From CAZRUA01 sp964603125 (lineage in GTDB: Bacteria; Bacteroidota; Bacteroidia; B-17B0; Aurantibacillaceae): DNA of 21,200 nt. Every line of letters begins with the position of its first letter. Position 1 is the first letter of the stretch. A program made the translations under genes and the position numbers. Below the pieces are notes generated by a model. It ran no database searches. It saw only the letters and a program-made list of their open reading frames with translations, and was not told the origin of the DNA. The DNA is taken from contig CAZRUA010000060.1 in NCBI GenBank assembly GCA_964603125.1, positions 1-21,200 of the forward strand. The letters run 5' to 3'. Below, one piece after another: positions 14,061 through 21,200 of the stretch.

Positions 14061-15110
14061 TTACTTCACAATTAAAAATTTTCCGTCTTCTAAAACTTGT
14101 TTAGATGCGTTGCTTAGTTTGTAAATATACATTCCGTTAGCATAAGCCGAGGTTAGTAATTTCACTTTATCTGTTTCAACTTTTTTTGTCTCAACTAATT
14201 TACCTTGTAAATCGTAAACACTTAATTGTGCAACGTCTTTTTTCTTTATATGAAACATTACTTCATTTGAAGCAGGGTTTGGATAAACTTTAGTTAAGTT
14301 AGCATTAGTGTTTTCTTTCACTCCAATAACATCTTGCCATGTATCGCGGTAACGAGCTTGTGTTGCATTAAAGTTGTTTCCTTGATAAGTACCACTTACT
14401 TCTAAAAACGGAATTTTTTCGGTTGTAACCATCCATTTGTAACTGCGTTGAATATTAGGAAAACTAAAGCCAAATCCATTGAAATTAATACTATCGGTTG
14501 AATAAGTTGTAGATACTAATCTAAGGCAAGGAACGCTATCATAGGTTGTTTTGATTGATCCCCAACCATCTACTTCATTAATACGATAACCTTTTTGTGT
14601 ATATGAAATACCGGTACCTAAACTTGCTGAGTAGGCAAAGGTTGACGAGTCACGATCTAAATAGTTTAAAGGAAATTGGTAAATTTCATCTTCGTCTGTG
14701 TAATAGGTGGCAATTGGCAAGCCGCTATAAGTAAATCCTGTTCCTTCGGCATTAAAGAAAGATGTAGTTTTCTTGAAATAGGTCCAAACATCTGTAAATG
14801 TAAATGCACCAAAGCCAATTGTATCTTGCACTTTTAAGCCATATTTATTTAAGCCTAAAAAGAAGAATGCGTAAGGTGTTTGCAAAGCTGCCTTATAGTC
14901 GTAGCGACCTTGAGTAATAGGTACAATTGAATCGTAATTCCAAAAATAATTTGGTCCTGTTAAATTAACATCAAAGCTATTAGGGTTGGCTGTAGAATAG
15001 CGTATAGTATCATTGCTAGCTGGCATGTTTGCCGAAGTAATCGTTATTTGTGCATTAGCAATTGAGAAACTTGAAATAGAAAGTACTAAAAGAAGTAAAT
15101 GTTTTTTCAT
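14061..15110 (-). CDS. Secreted protein with T9SS type A sorting domain
   Basis: The protein has 349 residues and a signal peptide (MKKHLLLLVLSISSFSIANA). A beta-rich passenger of about 240 residues follows, with aromatic motifs such as G-Y-R-I-N-E-V-D-G-W-G and V-P-C-L-R-L, which I have seen only as an uncharacterised Bacteroidota secreted domain. The C-terminal 75 or so residues are a T9SS type A sorting signal: V-Y-P-N-P-A-S-N-E-V, L-S-V-Y-D-L-Q-G-K-L-V and G-M-Y-I-Y-K-L, ending in F-L-I-V-K. Type IX export to the surface or medium follows from this. It is the first gene of a probable three-gene minus-strand unit and has a TATATTTG -7 element at 15134-15141. Confidence 0.85.
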   Translation of the reverse strand: MKKHLLLLVLSISSFSIANAQITITSANMPASNDTIRYSTANPNSFDVNLTGPNYFWNYDSIVPITQGRYDYKAALQTPYAFFFLGLNKYGLKVQDTIGFGAFTFTDVWTYFKKTTSFFNAEGTGFTYSGLPIATYYTDEDEIYQFPLNYLDRDSSTFAYSASLGTGISYTQKGYRINEVDGWGSIKTTYDSVPCLRLVSTTYSTDSINFNGFGFSFPNIQRSYKWMVTTEKIPFLEVSGTYQGNNFNATQARYRDTWQDVIGVKENTNANLTKVYPNPASNEVMFHIKKKDVAQLSVYDLQGKLVETKKVETDKVKLLTSAYANGMYIYKLSNASKQVLEDGKFLIVK

Positions 15111-15133
15111 CGAAATTTGGTTTTAATGAGTAC

Positions 15134-15141
15134 CAAATATA
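15134..15141 (-). promoter_or_regulatory. Candidate -7 element for the 349-aa T9SS protein
   Basis: The minus strand reads TATATTTG, a perfect TAnnTTTG octamer, 23 bases upstream of the start codon. No TTTG occurs 19 bases further upstream. Confidence 0.45.
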
Positions 15142-15194
15142 TAAAAAAAAGTGGAATTAGGCTGTTTGATTCAATTCTCTTTAGAAGCCAAATA

Positions 15195-17051
15195 TCACAC
15201 GTGTTTTAGGTCCTTATCAGCAACAGAATCAAAGCCAAATTGCAATTTACTTAAGCTTCTGTATAAGCCGTCGTTTATGCTGATAAGCTCTTCATGAGTG
15301 CCTTGTTCTTTAATAACACCTTTTTCTAAAACAATTATTTTATTTGCGTTTCTAATAGTTGAAAGGCGATGAGCAATAACAATAGATGTTCTTCCTTCCA
15401 TTAATTTATCTAATGCTTCCTGAACAATGTGTTCACTTTCGCTATCTAATGAGCTTGTAGCTTCATCCAAAATAAGTATGGATGGATTTTTAAGCACAGC
15501 ACGAGCAATAGCAATACGCTGGCGTTGCCCACCAGAAAGTTGAACTCCTCTTTCACCTACAAGGGTTTCTAATTTATCGGGGAATGTATCAATAAACTGC
15601 ATGGCGTTTGCCTTTTTCGCAGCCTCAACAACTTCTTCTAATGTGGCGTTAGGGTTACCATATAAAATATTTTCGCGTATTGTCCCAGCAAATAAAATAA
15701 TATCCTGCGGTACAATTGCCATTTCTGAACGCAAATCGGTTAGTTCAATGTCTTTTGTGTTTTTACCATTCACTAAAATTTCGCCTGAAACAGGATCGTA
15801 AAAACGAAGAATTAATGAAGCAATGGTTGATTTTCCGGAACCACTTGGACCAACTAAAGCAACAGTTTCTCCTGGTTTGGCAATAAATGAAATACCTTGA
15901 AGTACTTTAAAGTCGGTTCGAGAAGGGTAGTGGAATTCAACATTTTTAAATTCAACTTCACTGCTTTTTCTTTCTTTTTTAATTTCCTGTTTTGCATCGC
16001 TAATGTCTTCTATAGGTAAATCTATTAATTCAAACACCCTATCTGTAGCTCCTAAAGCTCTTTGCAATGATGCTACTTGCTCAGCTAATCCGCCTAAAGC
16101 CATAGATGTGAAAAGCGATAACATTAAAAATTTCCCGAATTCTTCAGGCGCTAATCCACCTTTAAGGTAAAGTTCAACCATTTTATATAAAATGAAAAAT
16201 ACTGTACCCATAACAAAAGCGATAACAAAGGCAAAAAATGCTCCTCTAAACATTCCGTATTTAATACCAAACTTTTTTACCTCTTCGGTTTTGTTTTTAA
16301 AACGTTGTATTTCATATTGCTCATTGGTAAATGTTTTTACATTGGCAATACCCGTTAACGAATTAGTTAAAAGAACATTGGTTTCACTTATTTTATCTTG
16401 AAGGTCTTTAGAGTATTTTCTTATTTTTTTTGCAAATACAATAGCAATAACTGTTAATGGTGGTATTAGAATAAAGAACCACATTGCAATTTCCCATTTT
16501 GTAAATTTTATCATCAAAATAATTCCACCAATACCAATAACTGATTGACGAACAAGTTCAGCCAGAGTTACGGTAAAACCTTCTGAAATAACATTCACAT
16601 CAGTCCCTACGCGGCTTGTTAATTCACCGACTTGGCTTTTAGCAAAAAAACTCATTGGCATTTTTACCAATCTCTCTTGTGCTGCATTACGTATTCCTTG
16701 TAGTATTTTTTCAGTAAATAATCCAAAAAAATAAACCCTTCCAAATGAAAAAACACTTTGCACAAGAAGTATTCCGAACAGCCACATACCAGTTGTAAAT
16801 AGCTGTCCTTTTAACACTTCCATATCTTTTGCATCTTTTAGTTTTCCAAAAAAGCCAATTAATTCACCTCCTATTAATGGAAATATTAAACCTACCGATG
16901 CAGTTCCTAATAAACAAAGACCTCCTAAAATAAAATTCCATTTTTGGTCTTTAGCATAAGCAAAAAGTCGGGTAGATTTCTTTAAATTTTCCTTGCTTAA
17001 CTTCGCTTTAGGAAGTTCTTCACTTTCTTTATTTTCGTGCCTTTTGGCCAT
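15195..17051 (-). CDS. ABCB-type ABC exporter half-transporter (permease-ATPase fusion)
   Basis: The 618 residues begin with a six-helix type IV exporter membrane domain (about residues 40-345) and end with one nucleotide-binding domain. ATPase motifs are Walker A G-P-S-G-S-G-K-S-T near 400-408, the Q-loop in I-V-P-Q-D, signature L-S-G-G-Q-R-Q-R near 504-511, Walker B I-L-I-L-D-E-A-T-S near 521-529, and the switch histidine in I-A-H-R-L-S-T. Such half-transporters dimerise in the inner membrane and export lipids, peptides or drugs. The layout resembles MsbA/BmrA-type proteins, but the substrate cannot be read from sequence. The gene appears to be transcribed alone, behind a terminator and a TAAATTTG element. 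Confidence 0.92.
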   Translation of the reverse strand: MAKRHENKESEELPKAKLSKENLKKSTRLFAYAKDQKWNFILGGLCLLGTASVGLIFPLIGGELIGFFGKLKDAKDMEVLKGQLFTTGMWLFGILLVQSVFSFGRVYFFGLFTEKILQGIRNAAQERLVKMPMSFFAKSQVGELTSRVGTDVNVISEGFTVTLAELVRQSVIGIGGIILMIKFTKWEIAMWFFILIPPLTVIAIVFAKKIRKYSKDLQDKISETNVLLTNSLTGIANVKTFTNEQYEIQRFKNKTEEVKKFGIKYGMFRGAFFAFVIAFVMGTVFFILYKMVELYLKGGLAPEEFGKFLMLSLFTSMALGGLAEQVASLQRALGATDRVFELIDLPIEDISDAKQEIKKERKSSEVEFKNVEFHYPSRTDFKVLQGISFIAKPGETVALVGPSGSGKSTIASLILRFYDPVSGEILVNGKNTKDIELTDLRSEMAIVPQDIILFAGTIRENILYGNPNATLEEVVEAAKKANAMQFIDTFPDKLETLVGERGVQLSGGQRQRIAIARAVLKNPSILILDEATSSLDSESEHIVQEALDKLMEGRTSIVIAHRLSTIRNANKIIVLEKGVIKEQGTHEELISINDGLYRSLSKLQFGFDSVADKDLKHV

Positions 17052-17065
17052 TTTAATTTTTTATG

Positions 17066-17092
17066 CAAATTTAAGGCTATTTTATATACAAA
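17066..17092 (-). promoter_or_regulatory. Candidate promoter for the ABC exporter
   Basis: The minus strand reads TTTG (17092-17089), a short 15-base spacer, then TAAATTTG (17073-17066). The -7 octamer is perfect. The spacer is shorter than the usual 19, so the -33 element is doubtful. Confidence 0.45.
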
Positions 17093-17104
17093 AGTTCTAA
17101 AAGC

Positions 17105-17132
17105 AAAAAAAGGTCGGCTAAACCGACCTTTT
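17105..17132 (-). terminator. Rho-independent terminator after the second lipoprotein gene
   Basis: The stem GGTCGG/CCGACC extends through flanking A-T pairs (17108-17117 with 17123-17132) around a 5-base loop. On the minus strand it is followed by seven T. It sits 22 bases after the lipoprotein stop and just before the exporter promoter, so it separates the two same-strand genes. Confidence 0.85.
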
Positions 17133-17153
17133 AACATTTATTTGATATTACTA

Positions 17154-18077
17154 TTAGTGAATAGTGAAATTTGTGCTCCAGTTTCCAATTGCAATTGTAC
17201 CTGTTAAATCGCAAGCCCCATTACCATAATCAATATGACGAGTAGCTTTACCTGCAGGCGTAAAATCAATTCCACCTTGTATAAATGGATGTAAGTGAGG
17301 GCGATTAGCATCGGGCGCACAGTTAAAATCACGTACTAATTGAGATGTGATTGAAGCTGTGTAAGAGTTTCCTGCACCAGTAACTCCTGAAGCAGAACCT
17401 GTAATACCAACTCTTGCTTTAGTCCACACAATTGGCGTTTGATCGTTTACATATACATTCGCATCGTTAGTGTTTAATAATGTTTTGTTACGAGTACATT
17501 GCCATGTAACAACTTCACCATTTGATTTTGTGATTTTAATATCAGAAGTGATTGTCCATGTTAGGTTTGTTGTTGCTGGATTAAAACCAATTGGAGTTGT
17601 GTTTTGGATTGTTTTGTTATTTATTTGCACTGCATTACCATCAACAACATAGTTTTGGGTTGTAATAACACATTTAAATCCTGGAGTGCGATAATGTTTG
17701 GCTCCGTTAGTTGATGTTGAATAGTTATATGTAATTGAACCACTTCTAACTCTACCATCGTTGCAAGGAGTTGAACCATTAAAAGTAACTGTAGCTGTTT
17801 TGTTGGTTGTGTCTACTACAACAGTTGCGCAGCTTAACATAAAAGCTTCATCAGGTGTTCCACCCATGCGGTAAGTAGATAAAGTGTTGCCGTTATTATC
17901 TAAAGCCTGACCGCCAATAGTTTCTAAATCGCTTGCTGCATTTTCAGAATAAGAGTTGTCAGAAGCCGCAGCTGTATCTCGGTCATCTTCATTATTATCT
18001 TTTTTACAAGAAGTAAAAGTTAATGCTGATGCTAAAACGACAGAAGCAAAAGCGTAAGTGATTTGTTTAGTTTTCAT
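17154..18077 (-). CDS. Lipoprotein of unknown function, paralogue of the one at 739-1590
   Basis: The start is set at the ATG complementary to 18075-18077. A longer open frame exists upstream, but only the inner Met gives a clean lipoprotein signal peptide (MKTKQITYAFASVVLASALT, lipobox ending at Cys24, then K-K-D). Of 307 residues, the mature part is Thr/Asn/Ser-rich and beta-like, with S-T-P-C-N-D-G-R-V-R-S-G mid-way and D-Y-G-N-G-A-C-D-L-T-G near the C-terminus. Both are matched in the 283-residue lipoprotein at 739-1590, and the acidic linker A-S-D-N also resembles its T-D-N. It is divergent from the ECF sigma operon, so sharing of a control region is possible. Function is unknown. Confidence 0.8.
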   Translation of the reverse strand: MKTKQITYAFASVVLASALTFTSCKKDNNEDDRDTAAASDNSYSENAASDLETIGGQALDNNGNTLSTYRMGGTPDEAFMLSCATVVVDTTNKTATVTFNGSTPCNDGRVRSGSITYNYSTSTNGAKHYRTPGFKCVITTQNYVVDGNAVQINNKTIQNTTPIGFNPATTNLTWTITSDIKITKSNGEVVTWQCTRNKTLLNTNDANVYVNDQTPIVWTKARVGITGSASGVTGAGNSYTASITSQLVRDFNCAPDANRPHLHPFIQGGIDFTPAGKATRHIDYGNGACDLTGTIAIGNWSTNFTIH

Positions 18078-18152
18078 TGGAATTGATTTTATAAGTTTTG
18101 TTATTTTTTCGTTATTTGGTAGTATGACGCGATTAAGTAATAAAGGTTTAAT

Positions 18153-18160
18153 CAAAATTA
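18153..18160 (-). promoter_or_regulatory. Candidate -7 element for the second lipoprotein
   Basis: The minus strand reads TAATTTTG, a perfect TAnnTTTG octamer, 75 bases upstream of the start codon. This implies a leader of about 70 bases. No TTTG is found at the usual -33 spacing. Confidence 0.4.
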
Positions 18161-18270
18161 GCATATTTTCTTAATTAATTGATAATCAACTATAAAAATA
18201 TTTAATTAAAGACTAAATTAATCTTTTAAACCTTTCCCTTAACTTAGCATCTAATAATTGAATTAGGTAT

Positions 18271-18819
18271 ATGGAACAATACAGCGACAAAGAATTATTG
18301 CAAAAATTTAGGGATGAGAATTCCTCAAATCATGCATTCTCGTTGATTGTAAAAAAGTATCAAAGGCGATTGTATTATCATATTCGTAAAATAGTAATCG
18401 ACCACGATGATACTGATGATGCATTGCAAAATACTTTTGTAAAGGCCTGGAAGGGTTTGCCAAATTTTAAGGAAGAAGCTCAATTGTTTACTTGGCTTTA
18501 TCGCATAGCTACTAACGAAGCTTTAGGCTTACTGCGTAAAAAGAAGCGTGACAACTTGGTTTCAATTCACCCTATAGAGTACGAACTAAGCAAGTCATTA
18601 GAGAGTGATCATTATTTTAAGGGAGATGAAATACAAATGAAGTTACAACAAGCTATACTTACTTTGCCTGAGAAACAGCGTTTGGTTTTTAATATGAGGT
18701 ATTATGATGAAATGCCTTATGAACAAATGTCGGAGGTACTTGAGACTAGTGTAGGAGCTTTAAAGGCTTCGTATCATATTGCAGCAAAAAAAATAGAAGA
18801 TTATTTAACGGGTAATTAA
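18271..18819 (+). CDS. ECF-type sigma-70 family RNA polymerase sigma factor
   Basis: The protein has 182 residues in two sigma domains. Region 2 (about 20-85) has R-L-Y-Y-H-I-R-K-I, D-D-T-D-D-A-L-Q-N-T-F-V-K-A-W and the -10-binding F-T-W-L-Y-R-I-A-T-N-E. Region 4 (about 125-178) has L-P-E-K-Q-R-L-V-F-N-M-R-Y-Y-D, then Y-E-Q-M-S-E-V-L-E-T-S-V-G-A-L-K-A-S, the helix-turn-helix that reads the -35. Region 3 is absent, as in all ECF factors. It directs RNA polymerase to an envelope-related regulon, inferred from the linked membrane and periplasmic genes. It heads a four-gene plus-strand operon. No perfect TAnnTTTG lies upstream; TAACTTAG at 18240-18247 is a one-mismatch candidate. Confidence 0.92.
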   Translation: MEQYSDKELLQKFRDENSSNHAFSLIVKKYQRRLYYHIRKIVIDHDDTDDALQNTFVKAWKGLPNFKEEAQLFTWLYRIATNEALGLLRKKKRDNLVSIHPIEYELSKSLESDHYFKGDEIQMKLQQAILTLPEKQRLVFNMRYYDEMPYEQMSEVLETSVGALKASYHIAAKKIEDYLTGN

Positions 18820-18882
18820 ACTTTAAGCAAAAGAATACATCAAATAATGAGAATAATGGTTTATAAAGTATAGATTCTGAAA

Positions 18883-18913
18883 CATTCGCCTCGGCGAATC
18901 AGAATAACTTTAC
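18883..18913. repeat. Palindromic repeat element, copy 2
   Basis: ATTCGC-CTCG-GCGAAT is followed by CAGAATAACTTTAC. The stretch GCGAATCAGAATaACTTTAC matches copy 1 (minus strand near 11844-11863) at 19 of 20 bases. Here the left arm is interrupted by four extra bases, so the palindrome is imperfect. It lies 20 bases before the ATG of the next gene, in the 113-base gap inside the sigma operon. Confidence 0.6.
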
Positions 18914-18932
18914 CTGAGTGTTTAAAATAAAA

Positions 18933-19724
18933 ATGAAGAATAACGATAACATAAACGATTTTGAAAATTTTGAGAATGGTGAATTCTCAAATAATGAAAA
19001 ATTTAAAGTACCTGAAAACTACTTTGAATCGTTTATGGATAGATTAAATAAAAAAATAGAGCAGGAGGAATTGAGTGAGTTTAAGATTTTGTCTGGCATT
19101 GAAAAGAAAAATGTGTTTGAAGCACCTCAAAATTATTTTGAGAACTTAAACATTGTTTATGACGAAACGAAAGAGTTGGAGAACTTTAAAACATTAGCTC
19201 AATTAAATAAAATTAGTTTTGTTGAACCGAGTGAAACTTACTTTAATGAATTTGAGGAGCGTTTGGAGCTTAAGATTGAGTTAGCGCAATATCAAAATTT
19301 AAGTGTTATTGAAAAACAAAATTGTTTTGCTGTTGAGGATGAGTATTTCAATAGCTTTTATGAACGATTAAGCGCCAAGGTAAGCGATACTAAAGTTGTT
19401 TCACTTTTTGGTAGAATTAAATCATTGTCATTTACGCAGCAGTTAGCGTATGCCGCTTCAATAGCATTAGTACTTGGTTTAGGTATATACTTTAGTTCAC
19501 AAAAAACTGTAACGGATACCAATTGCAATCAAATAGCATGTTTAGATAAAAAAGATATTATAAATAGTAACGAGTTTAAACAATTGGATGAAGATGCTTT
19601 ATTTGAATTAGTTGATGTAAAAGCATTATCAGATTCATTGCAATTAAACAATAAGGTAAGTAATGATAAGGCAGAGGAATTGTTGGATGAAATTAATGAA
19701 GAGAATATTGTTGACGAACTTTAA
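18933..19724 (+). CDS. Probable anti-sigma-type membrane protein with four N-terminal repeats
   Basis: The start is taken at the ATG at 18933 rather than a GTG five codons earlier, because an A-rich leader precedes the ATG as is usual in Bacteroidota. Of 263 residues, about 24-150 hold four copies of a 35-38 residue unit: F-K-V-P-E-N-Y-F-E-S-F-M-D-R-L, F-E-A-P-Q-N-Y-F-E-N, F-V-E-P-S-E-T-Y-F-N-E-F-E-E-R-L, and F-A-V-E-D-E-Y-F-N-S-F-Y-E-R-L. One transmembrane helix lies at about 171-187 (LAYAASIALVLGLGIYF), with about 75 mostly acidic residues beyond it. A repeat-rich inside domain, one helix and an outside tail, directly after an ECF sigma gene, suggest sigma control; no zinc-type anti-sigma motif is present, so that role is inference. 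Confidence 0.75.
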   Translation: MKNNDNINDFENFENGEFSNNEKFKVPENYFESFMDRLNKKIEQEELSEFKILSGIEKKNVFEAPQNYFENLNIVYDETKELENFKTLAQLNKISFVEPSETYFNEFEERLELKIELAQYQNLSVIEKQNCFAVEDEYFNSFYERLSAKVSDTKVVSLFGRIKSLSFTQQLAYAASIALVLGLGIYFSSQKTVTDTNCNQIACLDKKDIINSNEFKQLDEDALFELVDVKALSDSLQLNNKVSNDKAEELLDEINEENIVDEL

Positions 19725-19733
19725 TAAAATAAG

Positions 19734-20189
19734 ATGAAAACACATTTACATATATTTAAACGGGTAATAATAAGCTGTGTGCTATTGTTATTTGTTGTTA
19801 ACCTTAAGGCTCAAGGTGAGACCAAAAAGGAGCAAATAGAAGCATTGCGTGTTGCTTTTATAACTAAAGAAATTGGTTTAACGACTGATGAAGCTAAAGT
19901 GTTTTGGCCGGTTTACAATGAATACTTAGATAAATTAGAAGCTAATCGAAAAGCATTTCGTAAAAAATATGATCCTAAAATTAAATTGGAATTTAAAACT
20001 GATAAGGAAGCAGAGGATTATATTACAGCTGAAACAAACCTTAAAACTACTGAATCTGCGCTTTATAAGGAGTATAACGATAAATTCAAAAAGGTATTGT
20101 CAGTAAAAAAAGTAGCTTTGCTTCGTCAAGCTGAAGAGCGTTTTAAAAAGGAGTTAGTAAAGCAATTAAAAAATAATGCAAACGATTAA
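19734..20189 (+). CDS. Spy/CpxP-like periplasmic protein linked to ECF sigma
   Basis: The protein has 151 residues: a signal peptide (to about residue 26, ...VVNLKAQ), then an all-helical, highly charged mature part. The motif I-T-K-E-I-G-L-T-T-D-E-A-K-V-F-W-P-V-Y-N-E-Y matches the L-T-x-x-E-A-x-x-F-W-P-x-Y pattern of Bacteroidota proteins that commonly follow ECF sigma genes and resemble the Spy/CpxP chaperone-sensor fold. The likely job is sensing or buffering envelope protein stress in the periplasm. It starts 9 bases after the anti-sigma-type gene, consistent with one operon. No Cys or His metal motif is visible. Confidence 0.8.
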   Translation: MKTHLHIFKRVIISCVLLLFVVNLKAQGETKKEQIEALRVAFITKEIGLTTDEAKVFWPVYNEYLDKLEANRKAFRKKYDPKIKLEFKTDKEAEDYITAETNLKTTESALYKEYNDKFKKVLSVKKVALLRQAEERFKKELVKQLKNNAND

Positions 20190-20192
20190 CTT

Positions 20193-21200
20193 ATGAGTCG
20201 ATTTTATTATACATTTTTTGTTTGCATTTTCCTTGCTTTTAATACAAGCAAGGCTAATACATTTTACGGTGATTCAACCATTAAAATAAAAACACCTAAG
20301 CATTATTTTATGCCTACTGTTTTTTTTGAATATTATGGAAGCAAGTTGCAGACAATTGATACTTTTCCAAAAAAGAACAAAGACATCAATAGCAAGCTCA
20401 AGGATTATAAATACAGCCAAATAACAGGTGGGTTTATTTTACCAGTTTATACCAAAGATAAGCGAAGGTCAGATTCTATTACTAGCAATTTTCATGTTTT
20501 GGCTACTGGAGGTTTTGTTTATGCAATGCCAGAATTTAGTGGGATAAAGAACCATGTTTTTTTTAAAGGAAGTCTTGGAGGGCGACTAATTTATAACACA
20601 GGAAAAAAAGGAATTTGGTTTTATGATTTAACACCTTTCTTTTCGCAAGATTTAACTACAAAAGATCAGTTTGCTGGTAGAGTTGCTAGTACGATTTTAT
20701 ATGATCACATGTTTAGTGAAACTTTTAGTTTACGTGTGGGTATAACTCGAACATTTATTTTGGGAAATCGTTATCATCTTCCTTACTTTGGATTTAGAAT
20801 TGGTTCACTAGACAAAACTTATTTTAGTTTTCAGTTTCCAAAAAAAATTAATTTTAGTTTTCCAATAGGAAATAAATTTAGAGGGAATATATATAGTAAA
20901 ACACAAGGCGGCTTATATAATTATTCAAATAGGGATAGTTTGTATCTGGGTTCTGATGAAACAATTTTGTTTGGAAGGAGTGAGTTGCTCACTGGCTTTA
21001 AGTTTGATTATTCTCCTAGCAAACGCTTTGGAGTGTTTTTTTCTTGTGGGGTTAGTAGCAAAAACCGAATAGGAATGGCTTCAGTACATACTAATGAAAA
21101 CAATTTATTTTTATTGCAAAAGTTCTATTCTCAAAATTTAAAATCAAGAGGGGTTGTTAATATTGGCATGACAGTCAGATTGGGTAATCCTAAGAAGATA
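20193..21200 (+). CDS. Outer-membrane-type protein, 3' end beyond the window
   Basis: The ATG at 20193 opens a frame that stays open for 336 codons to the last base, so the gene is truncated by the window. It has a signal peptide (MSRFYYTFFVCIFLAFNTSKA) and long alternating strands rich in aromatic residues and Gly: T-G-G-F-I-L-P-V-Y, V-L-A-T-G-G-F-V-Y-A, F-K-G-S-L-G-G-R-L-I-Y and W-F-Y-D-L-T-P-F-F. This is typical of a large beta-barrel. The start lies 3 bases after the preceding stop, so it is the fourth gene of the sigma operon and a likely regulon member or sensed component. The family is not assigned with confidence. Confidence 0.75.
   Translation, partial: MSRFYYTFFVCIFLAFNTSKANTFYGDSTIKIKTPKHYFMPTVFFEYYGSKLQTIDTFPKKNKDINSKLKDYKYSQITGGFILPVYTKDKRRSDSITSNFHVLATGGFVYAMPEFSGIKNHVFFKGSLGGRLIYNTGKKGIWFYDLTPFFSQDLTTKDQFAGRVASTILYDHMFSETFSLRVGITRTFILGNRYHLPYFGFRIGSLDKTYFSFQFPKKINFSFPIGNKFRGNIYSKTQGGLYNYSNRDSLYLGSDETILFGRSELLTGFKFDYSPSKRFGVFFSCGVSSKNRIGMASVHTNENNLFLLQKFYSQNLKSRGVVNIGMTVRLGNPKKI

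Noticed and set aside
18078..18164. N-terminal extension of the second lipoprotein
   Set aside because: The longer start would bury the lipoprotein signal peptide 29 residues inside the protein and would overlap the likely -7 element region.
18179..18189. TTGATAATCAA palindrome upstream of the sigma gene
   Set aside because: It resembles an FNR half-site pair, but the centre is one base instead of four, and it has no consistent spacing to a -7 element.

Overview
The window looks like a low-GC chromosome of the phylum Bacteroidota, probably from the flavobacterial or sphingobacterial side. The evidence is the type IX secretion (T9SS) C-terminal sorting domains of both type A and type B, lipoproteins beginning S-C-K-K-D, promoters of the TTTG-N19-TAnnTTTG type, start codons without Shine-Dalgarno sequences, and a Bacteroidota-style ECF sigma operon. 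No rRNA, tRNA, CRISPR array, transposase or integrase was seen.

Left part (1-3.8 kb): three exported-protein genes on the minus strand (the first cut by the window edge, the third a lipoprotein). Nine bases from the lipoprotein start, a divergent plus-strand pair begins: a glycine-rich, collagen-like secreted protein followed at once by HMG-CoA lyase (mvaB).

Middle-left part (3.8-6.2 kb): the most unusual region. Between mvaB and a DinB-like gene lies a patchwork of a decayed copy plus two intact copies of a small predicted outer-membrane protein, an unrelated small membrane protein, and a second coding-grade remnant of the mvaB 3' end. Two genes here carry FNR/CRP-like palindromes (TTTGAC/T-N4-A/GTCAAA), each exactly 21 bases upstream of an identical TAGTTTTG -7 element. 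This is the geometry expected of activator-dependent promoters.

Centre (6.2-15.1 kb): a DUF1569/DinB-like gene; a seven-repeat SBBP surface protein with T9SS type B sorting; a T9SS type A protein with dockerin-like and cohesin-like regions; a probable minus-strand unit gcvT - comB - NlpC/P60 hydrolase; and another minus-strand unit with a T9SS type A protein, a four-cysteine 'GRYCGSC' protein and a secreted orphan.

Right part (15.2-21.2 kb): an ABCB-type exporter half-transporter; a second lipoprotein paralogous to the one at 739-1590; then, divergently, a plus-strand ECF sigma operon: sigma factor, a one-pass membrane protein with four N-terminal repeats (probable anti-sigma), a Spy/CpxP-like periplasmic protein, and an outer-membrane-type protein running off the window end.

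Most of the content concerns the cell envelope: export, surface display, and envelope sensing. The housekeeping genes (mvaB, gcvT) are intact. All functions are read from sequence motifs; no database search was run.
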